A DNA stretch of 64,000 nt from Phellopilus nigrolimitatus (Eukaryota > Basidiomycota > Agaricomycetes > Hymenochaetales > Hymenochaetaceae), in NCBI GenBank assembly GCA_021029095.1, contig JAJOHG010000017.1, forward strand, positions 434,001 to 498,000. Reading direction: 5' to 3'. This document shows, in pieces, positions 34,857 to 45,700 of this stretch. How positions within the stretch are numbered: position 1 is the first letter of the stretch; every line of letters starts with the position of its first letter. The notes under the pieces were generated by a model, which saw only the letters and a list, made by a program, of their open reading frames with translations, did no database searches and was not told where the DNA came from. Both the position numbers and the translations under genes were made by a program.

Positions 34857-37050
34857 ATGCACTTCGACAAGCTGTCCAACATCGCGCGCTTCAAGGCGTC
34901 GTGCCCCTTCCTCAGGCGCACCAAGACCTCGACGCTCCGCACCCTCTGCACCTCCGCTTCATCCCGCTACCCGACGCTGTCCCAGCTCTCCGAGCGTGCA
35001 GCGGGCTGCCCCGTCATGGGCCCCGCCCTCGCTCAGCGTTCCTCTCAGCTCGCCCAGCAGCCCCAGCAGCACGGCCAGCAGCGTGCCGGCTACGCCTCCG
35101 TCGCAGGCGCCGCCGACATCCAGAACATCCACGCGCGCGGAGGTATTTTCCCGCCCTCGCACCCTGCCGTGCCCGGAGCCAGCCCCGCTTCCGCAGACAA
35201 ATGCCCCCATGCTGCTGCCGCTCGTCGCGCCGCTGAACTAGCTCAGGCTCTCGCGGAGGCGAAGGAGCAGAAAGCCGGCACCGCTGCCACGACTGCTGAT
35301 AATAAGGCCGAGGACCGTACTGTTCATACGGATGCCTCCAAGGAGGGCTTCAACTATGACACCTTCTATGCGGACGAGCTCGAGAAGAAGCACAAGGACA
35401 AGAGCTACCGTTACTTCAATAATATTAACCGTCTGGCTGCCAAGTTCCCTGTAGCCCACACGGGCGCCGTCGAGGAAGAAGTCACCGTCTGGTGCGCCAA
35501 TGACTACCTCGGCATGGGTAAAAATCCGGTTGTCCTCGAAACTATGCAGTGAGTTCCGATAAAGCTCCGCTTTATTTCCTGTTCTCACTTTGTTGGCTTC
35601 CATTTTCTTTTTCTATAGTCGTACTCTTGACAAGTATGGTCATGGTGCTGGCGGCACCCGTAACATTGCTGGCAATGGTGCGATGCATCTTGCCCTTGAG
35701 GATGAAGTCGCAGCGCTCCACCGCAAGCCCGCTGCACTGGTCTTCTCATCTTGCTACGTTGCGAACGATGCAACGCTTTCTACACTTGGGTCGAAACTGC
35801 CAGGCTGCGTTTTCTTCTCCGATGTTATGAATCATGCATCAATGATCCAAGGCATGCGTCACTCGGGCGCAAAGAGGGAGATCTTCAGCCACAACGATCT
35901 CCAGGACCTCGAGATGAAGCTCGCCAAGTACCCGAAGGAGACTCCGAAGATCATCGCATTCGAGAGTGTTTACTCTATGTGCGGTAGCGTCGGCCCCATT
36001 GCGGAGATCTGCCAGCTTGCGAAGCAGTATGGCGCGCTGACCTTCCTCGACGAGGTGAGTTTCCTTATCCCCGCTCCGCTTCTAATGGACCTTTTCTTAC
36101 TGGCCGGTGATTACATTCAGGTTCACGCTGTCGGAATGTACGGACCTCGGGGCGCTGGTGTCGCCGAACATCTCGACTGGGATGCACATGTCCGCGCAGG
36201 CTCGTCATCTGATGCCATCCCAGGCAGTGTCATGGACAGCATTGACATCATCACCGGCACACTCGGCAAGGCTTATGGCGCGGTCGGCGGATATATCGCT
36301 GGCTCGACCGACTTCGTTGATACAATCCGTTCATATGCGCCCGGCTTCATTTTCACGACGTCCCTCCCGCCCTCGACCGTCGCCGGCGCCCAGGCCAGCG
36401 TCGCGTACCAGAAGGAACACCTCGGCGACCGCCGCCTCCAGCAGCTCAACGCGCGCGCGCTCAAGGCCCAGCTCGCAGAGCGCGGCATCCCCGTCGTGCC
36501 CGGGCCCTCGCACATCGTCCCCGTGCTCGTCGGCGACGCCGCGCTCGCCAAGGCCGCGTCCGACGCGCTGCTCTCGGAGCACGCGATCTACGTGCAGAGC
36601 ATCAACTACCCGACCGTCGCGCGCGGCGAGGAGCGCCTGCGCATTACGCCCTCGCCGGGCCATACTGTTGAGCAGACCGCGCGCCTCGTCGCCGCCGTCG
36701 ACTCCGTGTTCACGCGCCTCGGCATCCGCCGCTTCGCGGACTGGGTCGCCGAGGGCGGGCGAGCGGGCGTCGCCGTCCCCGGCGCGCAGCCCATCGCCCC
36801 CGTGTGGAACGACGCGCAGCTCGGTCTGAAGGACGGCAGCGCACCTGCGCAGCTGAAGCAGGGCGAGAAGCCACCCGTCGACGCGCGTGCGGGCCGCATC
36901 GCACAGGCACGCTTCAATGCGCTGCTTGGAACCGCGCCCGCTGCGGGCGGCAACCCGGTGTACCATGCTGCGTCCGGCTCTGCGTCGTCGCTGTTCAACC
37001 CGGCCGCAATCGGCCAGCACGTCGCACCCGCGATCTCGACCGCCGCGTGA
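34857..37050 (+). CDS. HEM1: 5-aminolevulinate synthase, mitochondrial
   Basis: This enzyme makes 5-aminolevulinate from glycine and succinyl-CoA, the first step of haem synthesis. The N-terminal 160 residues form a presequence/regulatory region with three Cys-Pro haem-regulatory motifs: ASCPFL, AGCPVM and DKCPHA. The catalytic core starts [33 protein letters not shown] and [16 protein letters not shown] follow, the latter joined across the intron at 35550-35619. [43 protein letters not shown] (across the intron at 36055-36120) and [17 protein letters not shown] with the PLP Lys come next. [16 protein letters not shown] and [19 protein letters not shown] complete the core. The C-terminus carries an Ala-rich extension of about 90 residues. 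All catalytic residues are present. Confidence 0.96.
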
Positions 37051-37407
37051 GGTGTTGTCAAGTGCTTTAAAGTGATAATAATAGTCCGCATATGATTTGG
37101 TGTTTGCCGTCTTTTACTTACACGTGCTGCGGTCGTTGTTGACGCTGCTGAACCGTTATTCAAATATATTCGCGCAGTCGGCGATACTGGCTGGTGCTGT
37201 TATGGTGTTAAAAATGTTGTGATTCTTGCTGAATGACAATGGAAAAAATGAAGCCTGACAAAGGGTCTCGGATGGTAAGTATGTTGTACGTATCGGAACC
37301 ACGACTGCGTAATGCGAACGTCGAACTTATAAAATAGCAGATTGGTTCAGCGGACTCTGCTATTTCGGCGCTGACATTTGATGGTCATCGGTGTTGTTCG
37401 GAATCTG
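37051..37407. other. Convergent intergenic region, no gene seen
   Basis: It separates the 3' ends of HEM1 and the Rdx-family gene. No coding, RNA or repeat signal was found. Confidence 0.5.
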
Positions 37408-38134
37408 TTATAATACAAGTGCCTGAGATGTCTGAGATGAAGTGGGTTTGTCCGAGTGCCCAAGCGACTTCCCAGGCTGGATGTGGTCCCGCACGCGTTG
37501 TTTCTGTGATATGCCAGCGTTAGCATCCCTTTTCCTTAAAAGCAATACCTGTGCGGAAGCAAGTACATATACAGCGAAACGCCGATGCTCACCAGCACCT
37601 TGAGCTCCGGGAACGCGTCCTCGATCTTCCTGTCCCATACAAGAACGGGCGCGCCCGCCGCGGCGGTGTGCAGCCAGACGCGAAAGCGGCCCGCAGTGTC
37701 CTCTGCGTTGAGTGGCACGAGGTGCACGCCCGCCAGCGCGGGCGGGGGGAACGTCAGCAAGAGCTCCGTCGAGACCCACGTCGCGCGGTGGAGCCTTGAT
37801 TTACGGCGCATATATAGAATCGGAAGTGAATACGCTGCGCATATACTTCGGTGGGTCGGCGTAAGGCTCACCAACGGCACTAGGGTGTAGACGTGGTCAC
37901 TTTCTGCTGGTTCTCATATGGACGGGTACTGAAGCAATGCTATCTGCTCACTCTGTCGCAGAACTCGATCGTCACGCTCGCGGCGGGCAGCGCGGCGGGC
38001 GGCGCGAACGTCGAGGCGTCCAGCGGGTCGTAGGGCTTCGTCGGCGATGTGTCCCTGGGCGCAACGGCTCCGGCGGTGTTTGGGAGTGCAGGTTGATCCT
38101 CTACGGTACATTCCGCGCAAGCTGGGTCCGCCAT
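37408..38134 (-). CDS. Rdx-family (SelW/SelT-like) thioredoxin-fold protein
   Basis: The start MADPACAECTVEDQPALPN leads to a strand VTIEFCDR, the position of the family's C-x-x-C redox motif. Exon 2 encodes HRATWVSTELLLTFPPPALA, GVHLVPLNAEDTAGRFRVWL and LVWDRKIEDAFPELKVL, and exon 3 KQRVRDHIQPGKSLGHSDK, ending TSQALVL. The order and spacing match the Rdx/SelW family, small proteins thought to act in redox relays. The second Cys and the conserved Arg-Trp before L-H-R-A are not visible at the exon 1-2 junction. The donor after FCDR is clear (GTGAGC), but no acceptor restores a C-R-W sequence. Either the junction uses an unseen microexon or the active site is degenerate. Confidence 0.68.
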
Positions 38135-38269
38135 GGTTGCTCTGTGTTGGTGAGAGGCAAAGCTCGACGTGACTATTAGTATGAAAGAAAGATCACGCGT
38201 TTGCGGAGCGACGCGTCTTGAGCGGGCGTGAGGACACGTAAGCAGCTCTCAAAGTCACCGCCAGCCACG

Positions 38270-39001
38270 ATGGCCAACGCCGCTGCGAAGAAAACAGGTC
38301 AGCGAGCTCATCGTCTCCGCACCGCTCACCAGCTCATACCCGCCTTTCCTGTTCCCAGCTGCGCAAAACGAAAAGGCGCTCCAGAATCTGCATGTCGGCA
38401 TGCTCGCGTCGAACGCGCTCTCCATCCTCGTGCGCTGGTGGCGCCGTCGCGGCGTCTTCAGCCTGCACTTCGGCGCCGCGTTCCTCTGCGTCGTCGCGTC
38501 GTATGCCGCAGAGGCGCTCGTGTACTACTTCCTCTCGAGCTCCGGCCGGCCGAGCAGGGATGCGGCGGGGAACGTGCGTCCGCCGAGCGTCGACCTCGCG
38601 AACCCCGGGTTCGTCTGCGAGTGGATGTTCGACCTGCTGTACATCACCTGTGAGTCTCTAAATCCCTGCTCTATACGAGTAAGGGCCTAATGATCTATTG
38701 TAACTTCAAGGGGCGTGCCAGGTGGGCAGCGCGCTCTTCGGAGAGTACGTATGGTGGCTCTACCTCACCGTACGTGTTCCAGCACTTTGTATTTTCTTTA
38801 GTCACTTATCATTTCTTCTTATTATAGATTCCTGGATACATCGTATACAAAGTGGGTCCGATGGCTTACGGCTTCCTGAGACCCTCGTCGTCACCCTCAG
38901 ACGAGGCACCGCTTGAGCCTGTGAGTAAACGCCAACAGAAACTGAAGGCACGCCAGGATCGCGGTGACTCGCGTGTAAAATCTGTCAGCGTGAAGAGATG
39001 A
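38270..39001 (+). CDS. SND2: SND2/TMEM208 endoplasmic-reticulum targeting protein
   Basis: Snd2 (human TMEM208) is an ER membrane protein of the SRP-independent targeting route for tail-anchored and other membrane proteins. The short first exon MANAAAKKT joins, across the intron at 38299-38358, to AAQNEKALQNLHVGMLASNA. The protein then has two hydrophobic hairpins: SILVRWWRRRGVFSLHFGAA with FLCVVASYAAEALVYYFL, and LANPGFVCEWMFDLLYIT with WACQVGSALFGEYVWWLYLT. The tail is IPGYIVYKVGPMAYGFLRP, then a basic cytosolic end SVSVKR. Introns lie at 38650-38711 and 38771-38828. Length of about 175 residues and the helix pattern fit the family. The gene diverges from the Rdx-family gene by 135 bp. Confidence 0.88.
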
Positions 39002-39307
39002 TGGAGATCGCTTCAACGCATTGATGTATTTCTTTTATTATATCCTTTCAAAACTGATGCCATACAGCGGTTAAGCAAGTCAAGCTGTGCGGGATATGTA
39101 GAACGCGCAAGTATCTTAATCAGAGCCTGGTAAATATGGCGGCAGTATATTATTATGCTACATCCCAACAATCTTGCATACAACAACAGGAAGGTCCGTA
39201 AACATACACATCATAAGGGTATTGATATAACAAAGATCCACTTGGAAGAAAGAAAATAAAGCGAATATGAGTAATGATGGTCAGAAATACACAAATTGCA
39301 GTGGTAT
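39002..39307. other. Convergent intergenic region, no gene seen
   Basis: AT-rich sequence between the SND2 and RAS 3' ends. No conserved element was recognised. Confidence 0.5.
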
Positions 39308-40469
39308 TCAGAGAATAACGCAGCCGCCCGAGCAGCATCCCGCTTCCATGTCCTGCGCATTGTTGGGGTCGTATGTCCTATGTCCGTTACCGTTCCGCTG
39401 GTCGTAACGTTGCATCTGTATTTGACGAGAGGAGTACAACCATCAGCATCAAGCATGAGAGAAAGCGGAAGATTTAAAAAGGTCCGAACCTCGTTATGCC
39501 TGCGTATCTCACGCACAAGCTCCTCGAACGCATCGTCAACATGCGTGCGCCTCTTGGCGGATGCCTCAAAGAAAGGGCACCTAAAATGTTTCGCTTGACT
39601 CATCCCCTCTAACAAGACAGACGCGAGGGAGGTAGAACGACAAGAGAAAAAATATCAGCACAAGATCAAAATAAACCGAAAAAAGTATGCTCCCGTAAAA
39701 AAAAAAACGCACCGCTTTCCCCGACCTCCCTGTCCTCGTCCAAATCAGACTTATTCCCGACCAGCACTAATGGCACGTCGTCCTTGTCCTTCACGCGTAG
39801 AATCTGTTCGTAGAAACCGCCCATCTCCTCGAACGAGCTCCGGCTCGTAATCGAGTACACGAGCAAGAAACCCTCGCCCGAGCGCATGTATTGCTCACGC
39901 ATTGCTCTGAGGACATAATTAGCACAGTCCGATTTATGTGGCGTGTGGCGGCATGAGAGAAGTCGTGCGATTATCTTTTGTCTGAGAAACCGCCCTGCAC
40001 AGAGTGTAGAAATGACATCGAGACACTCACTGGTATTCATCCTGCCCTGCAGTATCCAGCACGTCAAGCAGCGCCACCTCCTCGTCGATCAGCACTTGCT
40101 TTCTGTAAGAATCTAACACTGGTTTATTTCGCATTACACTTTTCGCCACGCGTTAAGTATACCTTCAATCGTCGGGTCGTACTCGTCCACGAAATGGCTT
40201 TGAACATATTGAATCGTGAGCGCCGACTTTCCCACACCTTTTGCAATAGAGGCGAAGAGAGTTCATTTATCATTCGTAATGCAACCCGCAGAAGAGCAAC
40301 TTAGAAGTCTGGGGCAGACGATATGGCAAGCACGCTTACCGCCACCACCAACAACGACCAGCTTGTACTCCCTGAGAAATTGCGCCTAGTCGAGTTCACA
40401 AGGTCAGCTTTTACAGCAGTCGGGTCAGGTGGCCTGAAACGCGTGCCGCTCACGTACCTTGGCCTGCAT
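39308..40469 (-). CDS. RAS1: Ras GTPase
   Basis: This is a signalling GTPase of the Ras subfamily. Exon 1 MQAK (40469) joins [16 protein letters not shown], then after an intron [20 protein letters not shown] and PTIE. Switch II is [14 protein letters not shown] and the catalytic Gln is present. [52 protein letters not shown] (NKSD), then [18 protein letters not shown] (SAK motif) follow. The C-terminus [17 protein letters not shown] ends in a CAAX box with Leu, expected to be geranylgeranylated, with upstream cysteines available for palmitoylation. P-loop residues equivalent to G12 and G13 are wild type. At least six short introns interrupt it. The fungal orthologue usually controls filamentation, mating and cAMP/MAPK signalling. 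Confidence 0.93.
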
Positions 40470-41116
40470 TCTTTGCAAGCTCAGAAAGATAGAGAGCAAG
40501 TAGACGAAGAACCGAAGTACGTTATAAAGGAAAGCTAGCAATCGCCACACGCAGCAAGTCCAAGTACACGAATGAAAGCAGATCGCAAGCAGAGCCCAGG
40601 TGAACAGAGTTACCAGCTACAAGGCGGTCCGAGAAGGTAATCCATCCATCCAAAGACATTAGCCCCTTTAAGTCATAAATGCCGTTTTGAGCGGCACTGT
40701 GCTTTATGTGTATATTTACCGCTTAACTGAACAGCACCGGTTTTTATGATAGCCGAGAGGATTCATGTTACCAGAGTCGAAGCAATTGACGGAGTTGTCC
40801 TAGTCATCAAATAAGTGTTTTTAGAAAACCTGTGCTCCAAAGTACGTGCTATCAGTTTTGTCCAACAGTAAAAGTATTCACACAGCAGGTAAGTCCGCGT
40901 TAATTGCATCGTACTTATAGCACATTGAGCTATAATACAATCGTCAGGCCATGCCACAAACTCTAAACTATCGAGTGACTCACTAGGTACGTTCCTTAAT
41001 TTCTTACGTATTGAGTTGAAGTGTGACTTAATGCGCATGAAGGTGGCAAAAGCGCGCAGAATAGCTCACCTAAACAATTCTATCCTGGGACAACAAAACA
41101 TACTCTTCCAACAACA
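40470..41116. other. Region between RAS1 and the auxilin-like gene, no gene seen
   Basis: This 647 bp contains the RAS1 promoter and the 3' end of the auxilin-like gene, both minus strand. It is AT-rich and shows no long conserved frame or RNA gene. Confidence 0.5.
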
Positions 41117-43781
41117 TTATTGCTTGAACGCGATCCATGCTTCGTTAAGGGTTGCGAAGACACCGTTTGCAATCATACGCTGCTCCACAGTAGTATTGTT
41201 GGCATTGAGCTACGCTCACCTTCAAAAACATTTCTCCGATAATATAAAGAAATAGCCCTCGCACCTTATCTGGATGTACCTTGGCAATGGCCTTCATATA
41301 CCTGATTTTCACTTGCGAAGGTGTCACGAGTTCATGCATACCGACCTTCTGCCATCCAAGGCCGGGCCAGAGCACAGTATCAAGACTCGCAACGAGCGCA
41401 CGCACGTTCGTCTCCTTCCCGCCTTTCCACGCGATAAGTTTCGCGTCGATGGCGTCCTTGAGTCCTGCCTTCGCCTGCTCCTCCTCTTCTAGAGCTTGGT
41501 TTGCGAGCCGCAGTTTTTGAACAGCCTCAAAGTCCTGGGTGGAAGTGACAGTGCGTGCGACCGGCCGTGGAGCGACCGGCGGTTTCCGCGGGGCTGCAAG
41601 ACCATTAGGAAGTTAAATATATCAGTGAGCCTGCACTTACGAGGATTTTGCTCAGCGCTGATCATCTTCTTGCATCGCGACGACCCAGACAGCGCGTCAC
41701 TCCTCATCTTCATTGACCATTCACAGCTTACAATCGCTTCCCAATCTCTCTGGGCCAAATTCCATTTCTCCCGCCCTTCGTATGCCTCTGCCCGGCGCCG
41801 GTATGCTTTGAGAAGTGCATCAGCGAGATCGACCGACGAACCTTCGTCTTCGCGTGTGACCTTCGCTTCTCGAGCAGGATGGTAATTCGTCCCTATTATC
41901 GAAAGGACGATTGTGCAATCATCTACAGCGCCGGAGTGGTCGCCGGTCTTGATACGCGTGAGCGCACGATTGTTGTACAGAGGAATCAAGAGGAGATGGT
42001 TGGCCGGGAGACCAGTCACGGCTGTTGAGTAGGCCCTTTCTGCATCAGCGTACTGGCCGAGCTTAAACATCTCTGTCCCCTTGACTTTGTGCGAGTTTGA
42101 TGCGGCTATCGCAGATGGGCTTGCAGACACAGCCTGGCGCTTCTGAGGTACTGGTGTAGACGCAGGTATTGACGAAGCTCCAGCGTGGAAAGCTGAGCGC
42201 GAGGGTGCAGCACGTCGGCGAGAAGACACGTAGACTGCAGGCTCGTCATCGAATAAATTCGCAGTCTTGACCGCCTGAGCTTCAGTCGCTCGACGTACTG
42301 ATGCAGAACCATTAGCCTTTGTTTCTGTATGTTGTTGTCGGCGGGAAACCTGACTGGCTCCGTCTTCATCGTCACGAAAGCCGCTTTGAACAGAGACTCC
42401 GTCTGCAGCAGCGTTCTGATCAGTAGGCTCCGACATCCAACGCGGCCGTCCATCTGCGGGCTTAGTTTTAGCAGCACGTTCTTCATACACCTTCTGTACC
42501 TTCTCTTTCCCGTCCTTCCAAAAAGCATTCGCACGATTAAACACAGTAAACCCAATCTCGCTGGCCTGCGCGAGGAGCTTGTCTGCGCGTTCTTGAATAT
42601 CCCCGGGTGTCAGCGATGGGGGTTGCGTCTCTGTCCGCGAGGAGGGCACATGCGAGGAAGACGGTTGACGTTGGGCTCGCTGTGGGCGTGGCACCTCAGT
42701 TCTCCGACTTTCCCCCTCCTCTTCATCGTCTTGGAACTCGGCCAGTCCTCTAGAACGCGACCCGCCCGGAGGCGAATCAGGTCGAACATCCACGCCAGCG
42801 CCATTCGAAAGCAACATCTCAAGTGCTTGCTGAACATCTAAACCAGAATCCGTGGCTGCTAAAGCCAACCTTGCTTGCTGAGGAGAAAACCCCATCTCCA
42901 CGATCTGACCTAAGAGATGCGGTGGGGGAGAGCTTGCCCGAGCCCGCGTCGATGTCCGAGCCTGAGATGAAGCGGAAGGTGCCTATGAATAGGCGATGCA
43001 AAATAAGCCAAATGCATTTCATGGCGTCTATGATATTCTTTGACGCACCGGTTGAGGCGGCGTGGGACGCTTCGGCATGGACTCAACGGGCTTTGCTAAC
43101 ATTCCGAGAATATCATCTTCTGTATTTTCAAAGTTGTTGCTGGTCAGCGGATCTTCCTTGCGTTCGCCAAACGCATCGAACAATAAATCTCTGTCTTGAG
43201 TCGAGTCATCGAGTGCGTCAAGCAGCGATATTGAATCACGAGAACCTGACCGTTCCTGAGCCCGGCCAGAAGTTTGAGGCTGACTCCCGAAGTCCGAAAG
43301 GCCCCAGTCGTCTTCCGCGTGAGTGGACGGAGGCGCAGTTGGCTTCAAGGTAGTGTCGCTGAGGGAGCGACTTATCGAACAACCAATCGTCTTCAGATGC
43401 ATGTGATTCTGTTTTCGACGTATTGCTTGCACTGTTGCTCGATGACCCTTGCCCAATGATATCCAGACCACTCCACACTGCAGACTCGTTTTCCTTTGCT
43501 ATTCGAGCATTGAGTGCCTTCGCTTGCTGCTCCCTCAAAGCAGCTGCTTGCCTATCCGCTAGCGACATGCTTCCTGAGTTTACTGCTCGACGCGAATGAA
43601 GGACCTAGAAGCGAACTGAACGCATCTGCACTGCCCTGTGTGACTGCGGCAGCGCGTCCTGCTTCCTGGCCGTGCAGCATCAGCGGGTGTGAGCGACCGC
43701 TGAGTTCGGTTTCGAGGAGGATGGCGTTGACGCCAGAACCGAGAAAGCGTCATAGGATGCACCTGAATAATTGGCCTTCAT
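41117..43781 (-). CDS. SWA2: Auxilin-like protein (Swa2 type): UBA, TPR and J domains
   Basis: Auxilins bind clathrin and recruit Hsc70 to uncoat vesicles. The C-terminal J domain is clear: VTPSQVKIRYMKAIAKVHPDKVR (HPD motif), then TVEQRMIANGVFATLNEAWIAFKQ, ending at 41117. Before it TPR repeats read HKVKGTEMFKLGQYADAERAYS, LIPLYNNRALTRIKTGDHSG and LLKAYRRRAEAYEGREKW. A UBA-like domain IVEMGFSPQQARLALAATDS lies near 42850. The N-terminus holds clathrin/adaptor-type DLL and DPF-like acidic motifs (DLLFDAFGERKEDPL, DDWGLSDFG). The upstream start at 43781 (MKANYSGASYDAFSVLAS) requires two very small introns of about 32 and 37 nt to reach QQAKALNARI. Otherwise the start is 43568 (MSLADRQAAAL). 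UBA-TPR-J order is exactly that of yeast Swa2. Confidence 0.85.
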
Positions 43782-44259
43782 AGACAGGAGGTGTTGATCA
43801 AAAAGCACACGCGGTTAGCCACCGCTGGCCAAGTCCGAATCGGAGGCAGATCTAAGCAATTTTACGAAACGATCGATCCCCGACAGTTTGTCGCAAGCAC
43901 TACAAGCCAGCGTGTACGCACGTTTAGACGATAAAGTTGTAGAGCGAGAGCGCGTTCACAAGCGTGATGCTGACCGAGTGTTCTTCTCTGCTGACTAATC
44001 GTGGGCCTGCAAAGATCCGGCTCAAAAAGTCACTACTTACTCCAGCCGAATCGGTCTCAAACAAAATCATTATCCCAGGACATCGAGCATCACAACGAAG
44101 TGAAGTTGGAGGTAATGTTTGCGAGAGCTTGAACTATTGTTCAAGCGAGAAGCATAAAGCGGAGAATCATTACTGCTTTCCAATAGTTGAGTGCGGGTCT
44201 CGCTTCTCACTACGCTTTACGTGTTTACCGAGAGCCTGAATAACAGACACGGAGAGTTC
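43782..44259. other. Divergent intergenic region before the DUF6697 gene
   Basis: This 478 bp lies between the auxilin-like gene and the DUF6697 gene. No coding or RNA signal was seen; it presumably holds both promoters. Confidence 0.5.
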
Positions 44260-45064
44260 ATGTCTATTCCTCCCAGTCCCTACACAGATATGTTGGATTC
44301 AGGACCGATTCCTTCTGTCACACAGACAACATTGCTCCCTTCATGGCCAAAAAGAAAGCTGCTCGTTGAAATATGTCCTCCCCCCTCTACCCCAATGGGT
44401 ACGTGATAAATTCACGAGAAAACATTACGGGTTGGTCAATGATATGGATGTAAAACCTGAGCCTAATGATTCCGGAGAAGTTGCTTCCCTGATGGAAAGA
44501 ATAACCAATGTATGCCTTATTACTACGATATCTCATTGTTTTCTTATTTTTGGCATATTAAACCGGCAGAAAAGTGTACAGAAAAAGAAAGCAAAGGGAG
44601 ACGCTGCCGAGTTGAATTCCGACACTGTATTTTCCATCATGAAAGAACTGGAGCTCGTGCATATCCCCGTCGAAAAAGAGAATGGCGACCTGTCCTGCAT
44701 GCACGAGCCAGTCAACCGCGATTTCCTCTCAAATGTGTTTGGAGGCAGTAAAGTGGGCGCATACCCCACTCCTGCGCTGGACAAGGTTAAAATGCACAAT
44801 ATTAAATGCTTTCTATGCCCAAACCTCGATTTCAATCCGCGGGCCGCACAGATGCCTGGCGCACCAGGCCTTATGTTCCATTTCGGAACGAGACTGCTGA
44901 AGCGAGGAGATAGACTCATAATCCCAAATATAATGGAAAAGACCAAAGGGGTCCATCCTACGTTTCCGGGAATTGGGACGTCAAAATGGCTCTACGTTGG
45001 TCATTACAGGCTAATTGATGGTCGTGCGTTGTCGCCACAAGAGTTCTGTCAGCAAACGCAAGCA
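44260..45064 (+). pseudogene. DUF6697-type gene, 5' part, interrupted by a transposon
   Basis: The start MSIPPSPYTDMLDSGPIPSV is followed by VTQTTLLPSWPKRKLLVE. The next block YVLPPLPQWVRDKFTRKHYG is one base out of frame, a possible frameshift near 44365. After an intron (about 44509-44570) KSVQKKKAKGDAAELNSD, MKELELVHIPVEKENGDL, LMFHFGTRLLKRGDRLI and HPTFPGIGTSKWLYVGHYRL with SPQEFCQQTQA lead to a GTAGGAT donor at 45065. The P-T-F-P-G-x-G-x-x-x-W-x-Y-V-G-x-Y pattern is that of DUF6697, a domain known to me from agaricomycete proteins. The transposable element begins seven bases later. The remainder of the gene lies at 51641-52185. It may still be spliced but is annotated here as disrupted. 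Confidence 0.75.
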
Positions 45065-45071
45065 GTAGGAT
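45064..45071. repeat. Left target-site duplication (AGTAGGAT)
   Basis: The 8 bp AGTAGGAT precedes the element and is repeated exactly at 51580-51587. Its second and third bases form the GT donor of the host intron. Confidence 0.88.
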
Positions 45072-45440
45072 ATGACGGTCGCTATCGGACAAAAAACATT
45101 GGACTTGGGGATTTTGGACTTTGACTTGGGAAATTCATCGATGATCATCGATGATCACCGATGATCACTAGTGATCACTGGTGAAAGCCAAGTCCAACAG
45201 CTATTCATCGATGATCACTAGTGATCACTAGTGATCATCGATGATCGTCGATGAACGGAGACTTGGAATTCACTAGTCATCAATGATCATCAATGAAAAA
45301 AGTTATGTTTTCATTGATCACTAGTGATCACTAGCGATTACTAATCATTGATGATCATTGATGATCATCAATGAGTAATGATTTCTAAAAGCCAAATCTT
45401 AATCATTGTTCATTTATGATCAATGAAAACAACTTGAAAG
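45072..45440 (+). repeat. Left terminal inverted repeat with palindromic array
   Basis: After the outer 40 bp (TGACGGTC, GGACAAAA and TGGACTT blocks) the sequence is a succession of variants of TCATCGATGATCAC and TGATCACTAGTGATCA, with interspersed CAAGTC/GACTTG words. Each unit is itself near-palindromic, so the strand can fold. The right array matches it in reverse complement, including the phrase AGCTATTCATCGATGATCAC. The array fades at about 45440 into AT-rich sequence. Confidence 0.85.
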
Positions 45441-45700
45441 ACCAGTTTTATTACAAATAACCTCCTTTCCGACCAGACCCGATGTCCTTACGACACATCA
45501 TTTCGAAGCTGCAGTCGGTAGCACGTCATAGGGTAGATCCCGGAGCTCCATTCAAGCCACACTCTTGAACAATCCATTGTCTAGTTTTCTTTTCCAAAGA
45601 AACATAGATTAGAGTGCCCCACAACACATTACTATGTCTTGATACACTTCTTTGCACTCTGAGCCAACCCATAAATCTTCCAAGAAGATTGAAATGCATC
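45441..45700. other. Unassigned internal transposon sequence
   Basis: About 260 bp between the left array and the helicase-like sequence holds no recognisable coding segment. It may be original transposon DNA or the diverged 5' part of the captured helicase gene. Confidence 0.4.

Noticed and set aside
45104..45440. CRISPR-like or simple satellite array
   Set aside because: Units are palindromic, variable in spacing, lack unique spacers, and have an inverted partner at 51180-51579 with transposon hallmarks. The organism is a fungus.
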